A program made the position numbers and the translations under genes. The notes under the pieces were generated by a model. The model had not been told where the DNA came from, did no database searches, and worked only from the letters and a program-made list of their open reading frames with translations. Shown here piece after piece: positions 25,722-34,495 of a stretch of DNA of 64,000 nt (within the stretch, counting starts at the first letter, position 1; every line of letters starts with the position of its first letter). The stretch comes from JAUVXJ01 sp964433755 (GTDB taxonomy: Bacteria; Chloroflexota; Anaerolineae; UBA7937; B3-Chlor), in assembly GCA_964433755.1 (NCBI GenBank), contig CAYSSR010000001.1:558001-622000 (forward strand). The letters are read 5' to 3'.

Positions 25722-27872
25722 CTACGCAGACAAGGTGGAGAACACCTGAAAGTCTATCACAGTGAAATAGTGCGCATCCTTGACTCCTGGATACTGCTCG
25801 AGAAGAGCCCTTCGCAGATCGTCCACATCTTTGAATCCATCAGCCATGGCGTTGTCTTGGTCCAGGTGGCGTAACTGCCGACAGAACGTCCTGGTTACGT
25901 TGACCGCCATGGTCTCACTGGCGCTTTCCAGCAAGAGCAGGCCAGGCCGTATCCGCAGACGCCCTTTTCGGATGGTAGATGTCTTCCTGCCGCTCTTCAC
26001 CCACTCCAGATGCTCTGGCTGGATGCGGAGGCTGCTTGGCCCCAGACCGCCTGTTCTGGGCTTGGGCACGGATTGAATGAAGTCCTCTCCCGATAGCACG
26101 AAATGCTCCCAAGCATTCGTCAGCTTGATGATCCTGTCTGGAGATAGTGACTGTACGAAGGACTCACAATGGGACGCAGCAGCAATCACGGTGACCCCCA
26201 GCTTGCGTGCCATTCTTTGAAGCTTGTCGGCTACCACATTGGCGGTGACAGGATCGAGATTCGTACAGAGCTCATCGATTATCCAGACGTTCTTCTTGCT
26301 CGCTATGAGGTTCGCCAACATTGCTCGAAACTGCTGGCCCCTACTTAGCTCATCGAAGCGTCTGAGGTAGACATAGGCATCAGAGAGGCCCACCACACCC
26401 ATGAGATTGAGGGTCGTCTTGACGTCCTTGCCTCCCAGGACCTCCACAAGTGGCTTCCGTGAGCGAGTTTCTTCCAAGACCCCTGGACAGTAATTGTCGG
26501 GCAGTGAGACTGTCCCCTCTACTCGGAGATGATTCGCCGGCGCTGAACGGTCTTCTAGGAGACAGTGCAACAACGTCGTTTTGCCGGAGCCCGAGGGGCC
26601 AACAATCAACACGATTTCACCGGGTTCTATACTAACGGAGAGATCATGGATAACAGTCGTTTGGAAGCTGTCTGGCGACATACCGAACGCCTGTTGGATG
26701 GCATGTGTCTGCCGAGTACGGCGAACCTTCGAAATGAATGACACGGTGAGAGAAGTCAGCGAAATCGCATCCATCATGGGGACTACTGCTGGAAGGGAGA
26801 ATGCGTATCCGTTGCTGGGGGCCACCCGAAGAGCCCTCTGCGACACGAACTCCTCGGCTGTTGGGTTCAGACCCTGAAGATAAGTCGGCTTCGGGAGGCT
26901 GATGATGTCGTGGAATAGTGCAAAGTCACGCAGGACTTCCACCCGGCTCAGACTCTGTATTCGCTCCAGGAATTCATCAAGGTCTATGCCCTCTTCTCTC
27001 ATTAGCTGAAGTGCGTTCTTCATCCGGTCAACCTGTTTGTCCACGATACCGTGTGAGGCCTCCGACAGTATTTCTCCTGACTCCACCCGTGCAGCGTTCC
27101 TCAGCAAATAGGACATGTCCTTGTGGACACGGGACAGGTTGCCTTCGGTTTCGCCAATGTAGGTCATGCCAGCGTGGTCAGCAAATGGAGCATACTTCAG
27201 CATGTCCGCCGATATCTCCATGAAGTAGGGCTTCAGCCCCGCCACCTGCCACCGCTCTTCCGAGAACCTCGCTGCGTGCCTTACAAGCACCTGGCCTAGG
27301 CCTAGTCCTCGAAACTCCGGGTAGATTACGCACCTAGCAATGCGCACAAGCAAGTGGATGTACTTTCGCTGCTCAGGCATCTCCCAGCGATCCCATGCCA
27401 GACCGTTGTAGCTGAAGGGAGCGTCCAGAATCTCCGAGCGAGGTCTGTTCATGTAGAATGGCGTCGCGAGTTCGATATATCCAATCACGTGCGGGAACAG
27501 AGGGTGAAAGGCACGCACCACGAGGCGAGCCGTCCTACCATGAAGCTCGTTGGCGCGGTAGTGGTAGTCGGCCAACGATTGGTAGGCCCGAAACTCGTCA
27601 GTTTCGGTTACTTCCTTGACAACCACGGGCATGTCAATCTGACCTAGCTTGATGACTTCGCGAGCAGCATATGGTGGTAGCAGCTTCGCGAGCCCGTTCT
27701 TGCAGACCACTGTCAGTTCGCCCCCAACCAGGTGTACCTCGTCGCCTGCAGTAACACAGGCTGACAGCGGAACGGCAATCCACCGGCTCCCCGGCTCTAG
27801 ACGAATCTTCTTGTAGTGGCCTTTCCAGACCACTGAGGCGACATTGAACTCACTGGTGGGCGTAGTATCCAT
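25722..27872 (-). CDS. GNAT / ABC-ATPase / ASCH three-domain protein
   Basis: A 716-residue fusion. Residues ~80-270 are a GNAT acyltransferase with the acyl-CoA loop YPEFRGLGLGQVLVRHA (~190) and the stretch MEISADMLKYAPFADHAGM. Residues ~395-590 are a soluble ABC ATPase: Walker A GPSGSGKTT (~429), a degenerate signature LSRGQQ (~510), Walker B VWIIDELCTNLDP (~532) and H-loop AASHC (~567). Residues ~612-716 are an ASCH (PUA-like) domain: VKSGRKTSTIRKGRLRIRPG. There is no membrane segment. ASCH domains bind modified RNA or nucleosides, and GNAT folds can modify nucleic-acid bases (phage Mu Mom). It lies 31 bp upstream of drmE, in the same direction, where DISARM loci usually have a methyltransferase. 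A role in marking or sensing nucleic acid is inference. Confidence 0.8.
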   Translation of the reverse strand: MDTTPTSEFNVASVVWKGHYKKIRLEPGSRWIAVPLSACVTAGDEVHLVGGELTVVCKNGLAKLLPPYAAREVIKLGQIDMPVVVKEVTETDEFRAYQSLADYHYRANELHGRTARLVVRAFHPLFPHVIGYIELATPFYMNRPRSEILDAPFSYNGLAWDRWEMPEQRKYIHLLVRIARCVIYPEFRGLGLGQVLVRHAARFSEERWQVAGLKPYFMEISADMLKYAPFADHAGMTYIGETEGNLSRVHKDMSYLLRNAARVESGEILSEASHGIVDKQVDRMKNALQLMREEGIDLDEFLERIQSLSRVEVLRDFALFHDIISLPKPTYLQGLNPTAEEFVSQRALRVAPSNGYAFSLPAVVPMMDAISLTSLTVSFISKVRRTRQTHAIQQAFGMSPDSFQTTVIHDLSVSIEPGEIVLIVGPSGSGKTTLLHCLLEDRSAPANHLRVEGTVSLPDNYCPGVLEETRSRKPLVEVLGGKDVKTTLNLMGVVGLSDAYVYLRRFDELSRGQQFRAMLANLIASKKNVWIIDELCTNLDPVTANVVADKLQRMARKLGVTVIAAASHCESFVQSLSPDRIIKLTNAWEHFVLSGEDFIQSVPKPRTGGLGPSSLRIQPEHLEWVKSGRKTSTIRKGRLRIRPGLLLLESASETMAVNVTRTFCRQLRHLDQDNAMADGFKDVDDLRRALLEQYPGVKDAHYFTVIDFQVFSTLSA

Positions 27873-27887
27873 TCGACAACCAACTCT

Positions 27888-28163
27888 CTAGACCATGACC
27901 GCCCGCAAACCGAGGTTGGGAATGCTCCGTTCCCAAAGCCGGAGCGCCTTCTCACTGGAGGGAGCGAGCCCAAGTGTGACCCTGCCGAATGTGACAACGA
28001 AACTCTGTTGGGGCAACTTGGCGGCGTCTTCCGAGAGCTGAAGGGCCACGCGAGTGACTGTACTTGCTCGGACCCACAAGCAGTATTCGGCACGCACAGG
28101 TCCATGACGGCCATATCCAGCCAGCAGGGTCCGACTCGGCCCAGCCAGGGTGGGCAGCGTCAT
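27888..28163 (-). CDS. Small hypothetical protein at the head of the - strand defence operon
   Basis: A 91-residue frame from ATG 28163 to the stop at 27888, ending 15 bp before the GNAT-ABC-ASCH start. It reads MTLPTLAGPSRTLLAGYG, then VRAEYCLWVRASTVTRVALQLSEDAAKLPQQSFVVTFGRVTLG, with plausible beta-strand composition. The frame stays open well upstream of the ATG. There is no clear ribosome binding site and no recognised family. Support comes from its position between a candidate promoter and the operon, and from protein-like composition. It could be a leader region instead. Confidence 0.4.
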   Translation of the reverse strand: MTLPTLAGPSRTLLAGYGRHGPVRAEYCLWVRASTVTRVALQLSEDAAKLPQQSFVVTFGRVTLGLAPSSEKALRLWERSIPNLGLRAVMV

Positions 28164-28274
28164 GCTGGAAGGCCAAGTGTGCCCCGAGTGGTGCCAGCGG
28201 CTGACAGACAGGGATCCATGCGCAGCCAGCTTTGCCGCCACTGACCGAACGCGGCAGTGGACGGTCCACCGTAG

Positions 28275-28303
28275 ATTATACACCGGTCTCCCTAGTCTGG
28301 AAA
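28275..28303 (-). promoter_or_regulatory. Candidate promoter of the - strand defence operon
   Basis: On the - strand, TTTCCA (28303-28298) and a perfect TATAAT (28280-28275) are separated by 17 bp. The -35 matches four of six consensus bases. Transcription would start near 28268, about 105 bases before the small gene and 400 before the GNAT-ABC-ASCH gene. Confidence 0.45.
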
Positions 28304-28821
28304 CACATATCCGGCGACCGCGGACGTCAACAGCAGCCGACATGTCGGCACACATCGTCCAACAACGTTGTCGTGACTTCAGCGCGCATCTTTCTCACGT
28401 CCGTGATCTCCACTGCTTCCGGCATGGCCCGCTCTGCATTGCTCACCAGCAACAATGTGCCGCCATTCGCGTCACCGTGCGCGCCCTCCTGTGCGTTGAT
28501 GCCGACCTGTAGCCAACCGAGCACCTTTGACAAAGGCCGTGGACGCAATGGCCACTACGCCCGATAGGGCGAAGCCAGTGCCCTAGACTATACCACATGC
28601 CAGAGGATACGTCAACCATGGTTGAAAGGCTCATCCTGGACCTAAGCGTGGGCGATCTCCGCGTGGCAACGGGTCCGTGTGCGAGTGCGGGTCTGACAAT
28701 CCCGCTAGATGCTGGTACAATGCTGCCCACGAGCTCACGACCGGACGACGGACGATCCCACCTGGGGAGAATGCCAAGAGACACGCAGGTGCACCTACTG
28801 CACCAAACGGGGCGCGCGACG

Positions 28822-29250
28822 ATGGCGGTCATGCTTGCCGTTCTGCCGGCTTTGTCTCTCAGCACGGGTACTGACGACGGCTCCATCTGCGGCATACACA
28901 CCATCCGCGCTGCCGACACCGCTCTCTCCCTCATCAGTGATGCAGGCTGCTCCTTCGTCGTCCAGCACTTCGATTGGTCGCAGATCGAGCCCCTGTCGGG
29001 AGAGTATTTCTGGGAGTATCCCGATTCGGTAGTCCGAGACTGCAAGCACTACGGGCTAGACCGGATCGTGCGCTTCGACCAGCCGCCCGATAGGGCCCTG
29101 TCCTCTGGTCAAGACACCCCACCCGTAGACGTAGAAGCCTACACTGGATTCGTGGCCCGCGCGGCCCGGCGATACGAGGGCCAGGCCCAGGCCGCAAGTA
29201 TGTGCCCGATCGGTGCGTTCGGCCTTCACAGCATCTACGCACAGTCTTAG
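28822..29250 (+). pseudogene. Truncated glycoside-hydrolase-like (TIM-barrel) fragment
   Basis: About 120 codons resemble the first strands of cellulase/GH39-like barrels found in Chloroflexota: a hydrophobic start (MAVMLAVLPALSL), VVQHFDWSQIEPLSGEYFWEYPDSVV, LDRIVRFDQPPDRA, YTGFVARAARRYEGQ. The catalytic acid region that should follow RY-G (a WNEP-type motif) is absent; the frame ends in unrelated SMCPIGAFGLHSIYAQS. It is therefore a dead 5' fragment, or a chance survivor of insertion of the defence genes. Confidence 0.45.
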
Positions 29251-29938
29251 CAGCTCCTTCAGTGGGTGCCTATGAGATGTACATCTCCCTGTTGTAGGAA
29301 TAAGGTGTGAATTGGAGTGAGCAGAGCCAGGAGAACGTCCTGAACAGGTGGAGGCAGGGGAGGGTCAAGAGCACAGGCTGCCACAATTGTAGGATCGGGG
29401 ATTCCTGGATGGAACGTGCACCCGAGTCGCGCCAGAGAAGATAGGGGCGCTGTCTAAGGCAAGGTACTGACCATGTTGCGTTGGTGGAGGTGTTGGGGGT
29501 ACAGGAGGATCAAACGGGGGGCTTGCCCCAGCCCGTGGGATACCTACAGGATTGGTGTGGCGATTCCTTCTGGGAGGAAGCTTCTGGCCAGCGGCGAGAT
29601 TACCTCGGCGGGGAAGACCGGGGAAAGAGAGCGTCTGCGTTCCGGAGCGTAACAGTCGTATCGCAAGCGAAGAGGAGGGCTCAGAGTGGCGCTCCTTCTT
29701 TTTGCCCGTCACTGACGTCTAGCGCCTCGGTGCCCGCGTGCGTGGCTGGGAAGGTGGCACATTCCAGCCGCTGCCGGTGAGATCGTGGTGTGGGCCGACG
29801 AGGGTGCGCGCTCCCAGAGGCATCCAAACTGCGCTGCCCTGATGTACGAGCCTGCTCCTGAGACAACCTGGGCTGGGGTCCATCGTTGAGATTGGAGACT
29901 TTGTGCTGTGTCAGTATCCTAGAATGCAGATCAGGCGC
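29251..29938. other. Gene-free stretch between the two defence operons
   Basis: Open frames exist on both strands but all are proline- or arginine-rich with no family character. The right end becomes AT-richer towards the promoter at 29939. No reverse transcriptase, tRNA or repeat array is visible. It is the divergent boundary between the - strand DISARM-like operon (beyond the broken gene) and the + strand nuclease operon. Confidence 0.5.
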
Positions 29939-29967
29939 TTGACAGGTAACTCGATATGCTATATGAT
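29939..29967 (+). promoter_or_regulatory. Near-consensus promoter of the + strand defence operon
   Basis: TTGACA (29939-29944), a 17-bp spacer, then TATGAT (29962-29967): 11 of 12 consensus bases at ideal spacing. The surrounding DNA is AT-rich (the spacer and -10 read ATATGCTATATGATATG). The first gene starts at 30195, leaving a ~220-nt leader that could hold regulation. Confidence 0.65.
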
Positions 29968-30194
29968 ATGTATCAAATCCCTCATAAAGGCACATAGCCA
30001 GCAGACAATTGCCGCCCTCGCAGTCTATGCACCGCGATATCTTCGCGAGCGTACTGTTGGGAGTCGGGAGCGAAGAGGTGTCAAGAGCGTCGACCACTTG
30101 CTGAGGAGGCGAGAGGTTGGCGCTTTTCGCTTCTCGAACACGAACACATGTCCGGCGGAGACTGTCAGCTTGTTGTTGATCATCGGGGTATGAA

Positions 30195-32060
30195 GTGAAG
30201 GCATCGGAAGGTCTGACTGACGAGGAACTCGAGGAGTTGGACCGAATCAGCGAGGGATTGGCCACCCTCACTGCCGGAAAGAGCGAGGTTGTCGATACAG
30301 TTCTCCATCGGCAACGTTTCGCGCTTTGTCGCGAAGCGATCCATCTCTTCCAGGACGTCATTCGAAGGCTCAACGAAGCACACGAGGATCTCGCTGGTCG
30401 AGGCTCCGAGACTCTTGTTGATCTTGCCAGAACAGCCATGTGGGAACTGGGTGGAGAAGCCGAACCTGCCGCCAATTCCCTGAAGGACTACGACCATAAG
30501 TCGCATGGTCCTTTCCTTGGCGTTAGTGATGAGGGAAGCGCTGTCCATTTGATCCGTCGGGTAGCCCTCAACTCTCCGAAGATGACTGTCTTGGGTGCTG
30601 CGCCACCGATAGTAGTGGGCGTGTCACACGATGCGGAGCGATTGGCAGCAGCGGGAGAGGTCGCGGTCGGTCCAAAGGAGTATGCAGATGTGCGGTTAGG
30701 CTCTGCGGGTAGTCTACTAACCTCCACGAATGTCGGCACCCGACTGAATCTCAAGTACTACAAGCTCAGGCCGACGATTCATATCCCACGAGATGGCCCA
30801 ACCGAGGAAGCGTTTGTGGATGCAAGACGACGCGCAGAAGAATCACTTCTTCCATTCATCCGAACGCCGGATCGGAGTCCCCGACCAATAGCTATTCTTG
30901 CTCGCTTCGAGCCCGGTACGCGTTTCACCCGTCGCTATGAGATTCTCAGACGACTTCAAGATGCATTTCGCAATGCTGAGTTCTCTGATCCGGAGATCCA
31001 CCACCTGGGCCTACTCGTAGAGACGGGTCGAGGTGGATGGGGTGTCAAGACAGCGATGCGCAGCATCAAGATGGCGTCGGAGGTAGGTGTCACTCTGGTT
31101 GCATTCAGCGGAATCGTCCTATCGGAAGCAGAAGACAAGATATCGATGCCTGGTTTGCTTCAGTACTTCTCACCCGGGGTAGTCAGCCGGATGATGGAGT
31201 ACGCTGCTGAGCGGGGTGTATCCATCGAACCCAAGAACATGCTAGATCCAGACACGGTCGCCCGAAGTGTGTGGGCGACACTTCAGACGGCCCGCAACAT
31301 GGGCCTGGAGCTAGGCAAGTACGGACTCTTCCCGCTGACGATCATGCAAGCTGACGAGGTGATGGGGCAGGTACAGGCATGGTTCGAGAAGTGGACCGCA
31401 GCACCGGCCTTCTATGTCGACTTTCCTGCGATTGGCCGGGAACAGGTATATGGCATACAGACGATCGCTGAAGGCCTTAGAGAGTGGCTGGAAATCGTCG
31501 CCTCGCATGGAATACCAGTCGTCCTGATCGACACTGCCGACAAGGACAAAGGTCGGCGGTTGATGAAGGAGTCGTCCAGTGATCGAGTCGGAATCCTGGA
31601 GCCAGGGGAGATCAAGGACCTCAACGAGTTTGCTGCACGACGCGGAATTCGGGTTTTGTGGGCGGGTGGAATCAAGCTTCGCCAGGTATTCCAGTTCGGC
31701 AAGCTTGGGGTCTTCGGCGTTTACGTCACGAGTTCAGCCGCCAGTCTCGTTCCGGCCACCCAGGGTTATGAGCGTGACCCGCTGATAGTTGCCGTCAAGG
31801 AGCCTACTCGAGAGGGTGTGGCGGCCGCGTTGTTGCTACTTCAGTCGGGGTTTCTGGTGACCAGACTGCGCGGCTATGCGAGGGCAGAGGACGCTCGTGA
31901 GCTTGAGCTGGCGGCGGAGAGCTTTGTTGAGAATCTGAACCCTGGACACGTGGGAACTCGGTTCGATGCACATGCTGCTAGACTGATCTCACTTGCCGAA
32001 GAGGGCTGGAGGTATCACTACAAGTCCATCGGTTGGCCAACACATGGAGTACATGACTGA
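30195..32060 (+). CDS. Uncharacterised protein with MfnB-like TIM-barrel segment
   Basis: A 621-residue protein with no family I can assign firmly. Residues 1-95 are charged and helical (LTDEELEELDRISEGL). From ~200 on, alternating strands and helices suggest a barrel: PIAILARFEPGTRFTRR, LGLLVETGRGGWGVKT, TLVAFSGIVLSEAE. Residues ~430-520 (GIPVVLIDTADKDKGRRL, LNEFAARRGIRVLWAGGIKL, GVYVTSSAA) resemble the C-terminal half of (5-formylfuran-3-yl)methyl phosphate synthase (MfnB), where VDTA-K-G and AG-IK are active-site elements. No methanofuran pathway is present, so the role must differ. It starts at GTG 30195 behind a strong promoter and is first in a run of nuclease and NTPase genes. The MfnB link is local only. 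Confidence 0.45.
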   Translation: MKASEGLTDEELEELDRISEGLATLTAGKSEVVDTVLHRQRFALCREAIHLFQDVIRRLNEAHEDLAGRGSETLVDLARTAMWELGGEAEPAANSLKDYDHKSHGPFLGVSDEGSAVHLIRRVALNSPKMTVLGAAPPIVVGVSHDAERLAAAGEVAVGPKEYADVRLGSAGSLLTSTNVGTRLNLKYYKLRPTIHIPRDGPTEEAFVDARRRAEESLLPFIRTPDRSPRPIAILARFEPGTRFTRRYEILRRLQDAFRNAEFSDPEIHHLGLLVETGRGGWGVKTAMRSIKMASEVGVTLVAFSGIVLSEAEDKISMPGLLQYFSPGVVSRMMEYAAERGVSIEPKNMLDPDTVARSVWATLQTARNMGLELGKYGLFPLTIMQADEVMGQVQAWFEKWTAAPAFYVDFPAIGREQVYGIQTIAEGLREWLEIVASHGIPVVLIDTADKDKGRRLMKESSSDRVGILEPGEIKDLNEFAARRGIRVLWAGGIKLRQVFQFGKLGVFGVYVTSSAASLVPATQGYERDPLIVAVKEPTREGVAAALLLLQSGFLVTRLRGYARAEDARELELAAESFVENLNPGHVGTRFDAHAARLISLAEEGWRYHYKSIGWPTHGVHD

Positions 32061-32239
32061 CACTTGCTTTCGCAGCAACTGAGATCGTTGCCAGACTCTG
32101 TGACTACGACTACGGCGATGTCGAAGCAGAGACGACCCAGGAGACCAGTGGGCAGTTGGCGGGATAGAATCAGATCGTTCGAGTAGTAGGTAGGTCGACC
32201 CCTCAGACGCATTGATAACCATTAGCCACGGAGGTTGCG

Positions 32240-33235
32240 ATGCCTGAGTTCAAGATCATGAGCCTGAATGGGGAGAATATGATGGACCTGATCCCGAAGG
32301 ATCCGGGTGCCCAACCTGGGGACGAGCAGTTATGGCGGTCTAGACTGTTGGCCGAACTTGTTGGCGAGGTTGATCCCGATATCATTGGATTGGTCGAAGC
32401 GCCACCTGATATCGAGCGCACAAGACGATTCGTCAAGTCGTTCCTGGATGATCGATACGATGTCTATCAAGGGGAGAAACGTGGCGCGTTGGGACTCGCG
32501 TTCCTTATCAGGAAGACCCTTGGCATTCAAGTACAGGAGGAATCCAAGCAGGAGGGTCTCAAAGCATTCAGACTGGACCACTTCGATGCTGATCGAGATG
32601 GCATCAAGGAGATCTACTCGTGGGCAAACCGAGTTCCTTACGAGATAGAAATCTCCGGCGGGAGTATTGCTGCACCAGTAGTCCTTATACTGATCCACAG
32701 CAAGTCGAAAGGTGTGTTCATCCCCGGCGATCTTTTCGCGTACGAACTGCTATCTCGCGCCAATCGGATGAAGCTCCGAGCACAGGGTTCGGCGGTTCGA
32801 AATCGGCTCAACAAGCTGATCACCGACGCAGGAGTGGGACGCGTGATCGTCATGGGGGATTTCAACGACGGCCCCGAGTTTGACGTCCATGCAGCCTACC
32901 TGGGAGGAGTGTTCTTGGAGCCGGTTATGGGGAGTGTATGGGAGCCCCATCTCATCTTCTCGAATCATCATCGAAGCATCAAAGACCGGGATCGCTGGAC
33001 AATCGATTTCCGTGACCGGGTTGTCAATCCTGTGATGGAGTCGCGCTACGGACAGCCGACGACCATGCGGTCGTGGATTGACCACATACTGTTTTCGCCA
33101 GAGCTTACTCCAGACGTGGTCGACGGAAGCGCTGGAATCGCGCACAGGCAACCTCGTCCGGCGGGACTGCCGGCCAAGTATCGTGGGCTGCGTGGAACGG
33201 ATCATCACCCCCCGTACGTTTCCGTGGTTCTTTGA
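32240..33235 (+). CDS. Endonuclease/exonuclease/phosphatase (EEP) family protein
   Basis: A 331-residue member of the DNase I/AP-endonuclease fold. All the usual metal and catalytic elements are present in order: MSLNGENM near the N-terminus, DIIGLVEAPP (~50), LILIHSKSK (~153), VIVMGDFNDGPE (~205), WIDHILFS (~280) and GTDHHPPYVSV at the end. Known members cut DNA or RNA phosphodiesters or dephosphorylate lipids. A GGAGG site lies 6 bases before ATG 32240. No signal peptide, so it acts in the cytoplasm. Its place between defence genes favours a nucleic-acid or nucleotide target. Confidence 0.85.
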   Translation: MPEFKIMSLNGENMMDLIPKDPGAQPGDEQLWRSRLLAELVGEVDPDIIGLVEAPPDIERTRRFVKSFLDDRYDVYQGEKRGALGLAFLIRKTLGIQVQEESKQEGLKAFRLDHFDADRDGIKEIYSWANRVPYEIEISGGSIAAPVVLILIHSKSKGVFIPGDLFAYELLSRANRMKLRAQGSAVRNRLNKLITDAGVGRVIVMGDFNDGPEFDVHAAYLGGVFLEPVMGSVWEPHLIFSNHHRSIKDRDRWTIDFRDRVVNPVMESRYGQPTTMRSWIDHILFSPELTPDVVDGSAGIAHRQPRPAGLPAKYRGLRGTDHHPPYVSVVL

Positions 33236-33662
33236 GCACGCCGAGGCGAAGCTGACTGCGGTCTCTCACAACGGAGAACGAAGCATTGGAGATTCCTGAG
33301 AGTTGATGTATGATGGGTTCGGGGGCTGAACCAATAGAACACCAGCAGCTAGCACCGGCAGGGTTGTGACGCACTGAGCAACGTCCACAGTAGATAGAGG
33401 CGATAGGCGTTGGGGGGATCGCCCGTGCACGTCCTGGTCGAATCGCGAGCCGCAGCGAAGCGAAAGCTCAGCGGCTGTGTGAGACGAAGTGGCCTTGGAT
33501 CTGGCTTGGAAAGCGCAACTTCGGCCTCTGGAACCTCTGGTCGATGGCTTTCCAGTCACCTGCTGTGAGAGTACCCTGCCCCCTACTCGTGCAGCGTCAA
33601 CTCTCGCCACAGTCTAGTGCAGCATCGGCTCTCAAGATTGGTCCAGCCGTAGAGGGGCTACT
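33236..33662 (+). other. 427-bp gap inside the defence gene run, possible structured RNA
   Basis: No gene is seen on either strand. Short inverted repeats occur: GGTTC-GGGGGCT-GAACC at about 33315-33331, and AGCCGC paired with GCGGCT around a GC-rich loop at about 33448-33476. The gap sits directly before the deoxyribosyltransferase/PtuA/PtuB-like trio. It may be only a promoter region or decayed DNA; no near-consensus promoter was found. Confidence 0.3.
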
Positions 33663-34493
33663 ATGAACAACAACCTTCTCCAGGGTGCAACCTGCTACCT
33701 GTCTGGTCCGATGGACTTCGTCACAGATCGAACCATCGAGCGTACTACAGGATGGAGGAACCGGGTTACGCAGTTCCTCGAGGATCACGGATGTCGGGCA
33801 TTCGATCCCTGGTACAAGCCCGCGGTCCGCAACCTTGGACGATACGGCGAGGAGACGGATGGGAGTATTGGATCACGCGACGCATGGACATTCAGTCCGA
33901 CAAAAGAGGCTGCTCGTATCCGCTACCGTCTCGCAAGGGAGTTCTGGCCCGTCATGCACATCGACCTTCGCATGGTCGATCTAAGCGATTTCGTGATTGC
34001 CACCTGTCCCACTAACCTCTACAGCGTCGGGACTCCCCATGAGATTGTCGTCGCCAGGCAGCAGCGGAAACCGGTTCTGCTCGTAAGCCCCCCGATCAGA
34101 CACGTGGCGTGGAACGAATTGAAGCACGAAGCAGGCAGACTAGGCGACTTTGGTGACTTGATCGATGAGGTGGAACGTGAGCTTCGAGTGAAGCCGAACC
34201 CAACCGGTACACCGAGTGCATGGTATATGTCGTTGATCGACTCAGAGAGCTTCTTCGATGGGTTTGGCTTCGGGCAATATCGGGAGAGGTATGGTTGGCG
34301 GGAGACTTCACTCGACCAGAGTGAATCGGAGTCACCACCAGTTCGACCTCTGCTTGCATTCCTGGAGAGTCTTGCAGAGGGTCAAACACCGAAGCGATGG
34401 AACGGTGTTGAGTATCGCCAGAATGATGACTGGCTGCTACTAGAGCGGAAGGCGACGGATTCAACGAGAGAGGAAGTAGAAAGGGGGAGCTGA
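33663..34493 (+). CDS. Nucleoside 2-deoxyribosyltransferase-like (DRHyd) protein
   Basis: A 276-residue protein. The N-terminal ATCYLSGPMDFV is the glycine-proline base-binding motif of nucleoside deoxyribosyltransferases and DUF4406 relatives. SDFVIATCPTNLYSVGTPHEIVVARQQRKPVLLVSPP (~110-145) matches the second conserved part, where the acidic residue before the helix (here in PHE) acts as nucleophile in enzymes. The C-terminal 100 residues are an extension without assignment. Relatives serve as toxic effectors in some retrons, hydrolysing nucleotides or NAD-like molecules. Its stop is 2 bp from the ATPase start, so it is coupled to the PtuA/PtuB-like pair. Confidence 0.75.
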   Translation: MNNNLLQGATCYLSGPMDFVTDRTIERTTGWRNRVTQFLEDHGCRAFDPWYKPAVRNLGRYGEETDGSIGSRDAWTFSPTKEAARIRYRLAREFWPVMHIDLRMVDLSDFVIATCPTNLYSVGTPHEIVVARQQRKPVLLVSPPIRHVAWNELKHEAGRLGDFGDLIDEVERELRVKPNPTGTPSAWYMSLIDSESFFDGFGFGQYRERYGWRETSLDQSESESPPVRPLLAFLESLAEGQTPKRWNGVEYRQNDDWLLLERKATDSTREEVERGS

Positions 34494-34495
34494 TA

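Noticed and set aside
29251..30194. Retron msr-msd or CRISPR leader
   Set aside because: No reverse transcriptase, no repeat-spacer pattern, and no long inverted repeat; only a promoter is supported.
29681..30475. Open - strand frame of 264 codons over the start of the MfnB-like gene
   Set aside because: Serine/arginine-rich, no family pattern, and opposite to a gene with a strong promoter.
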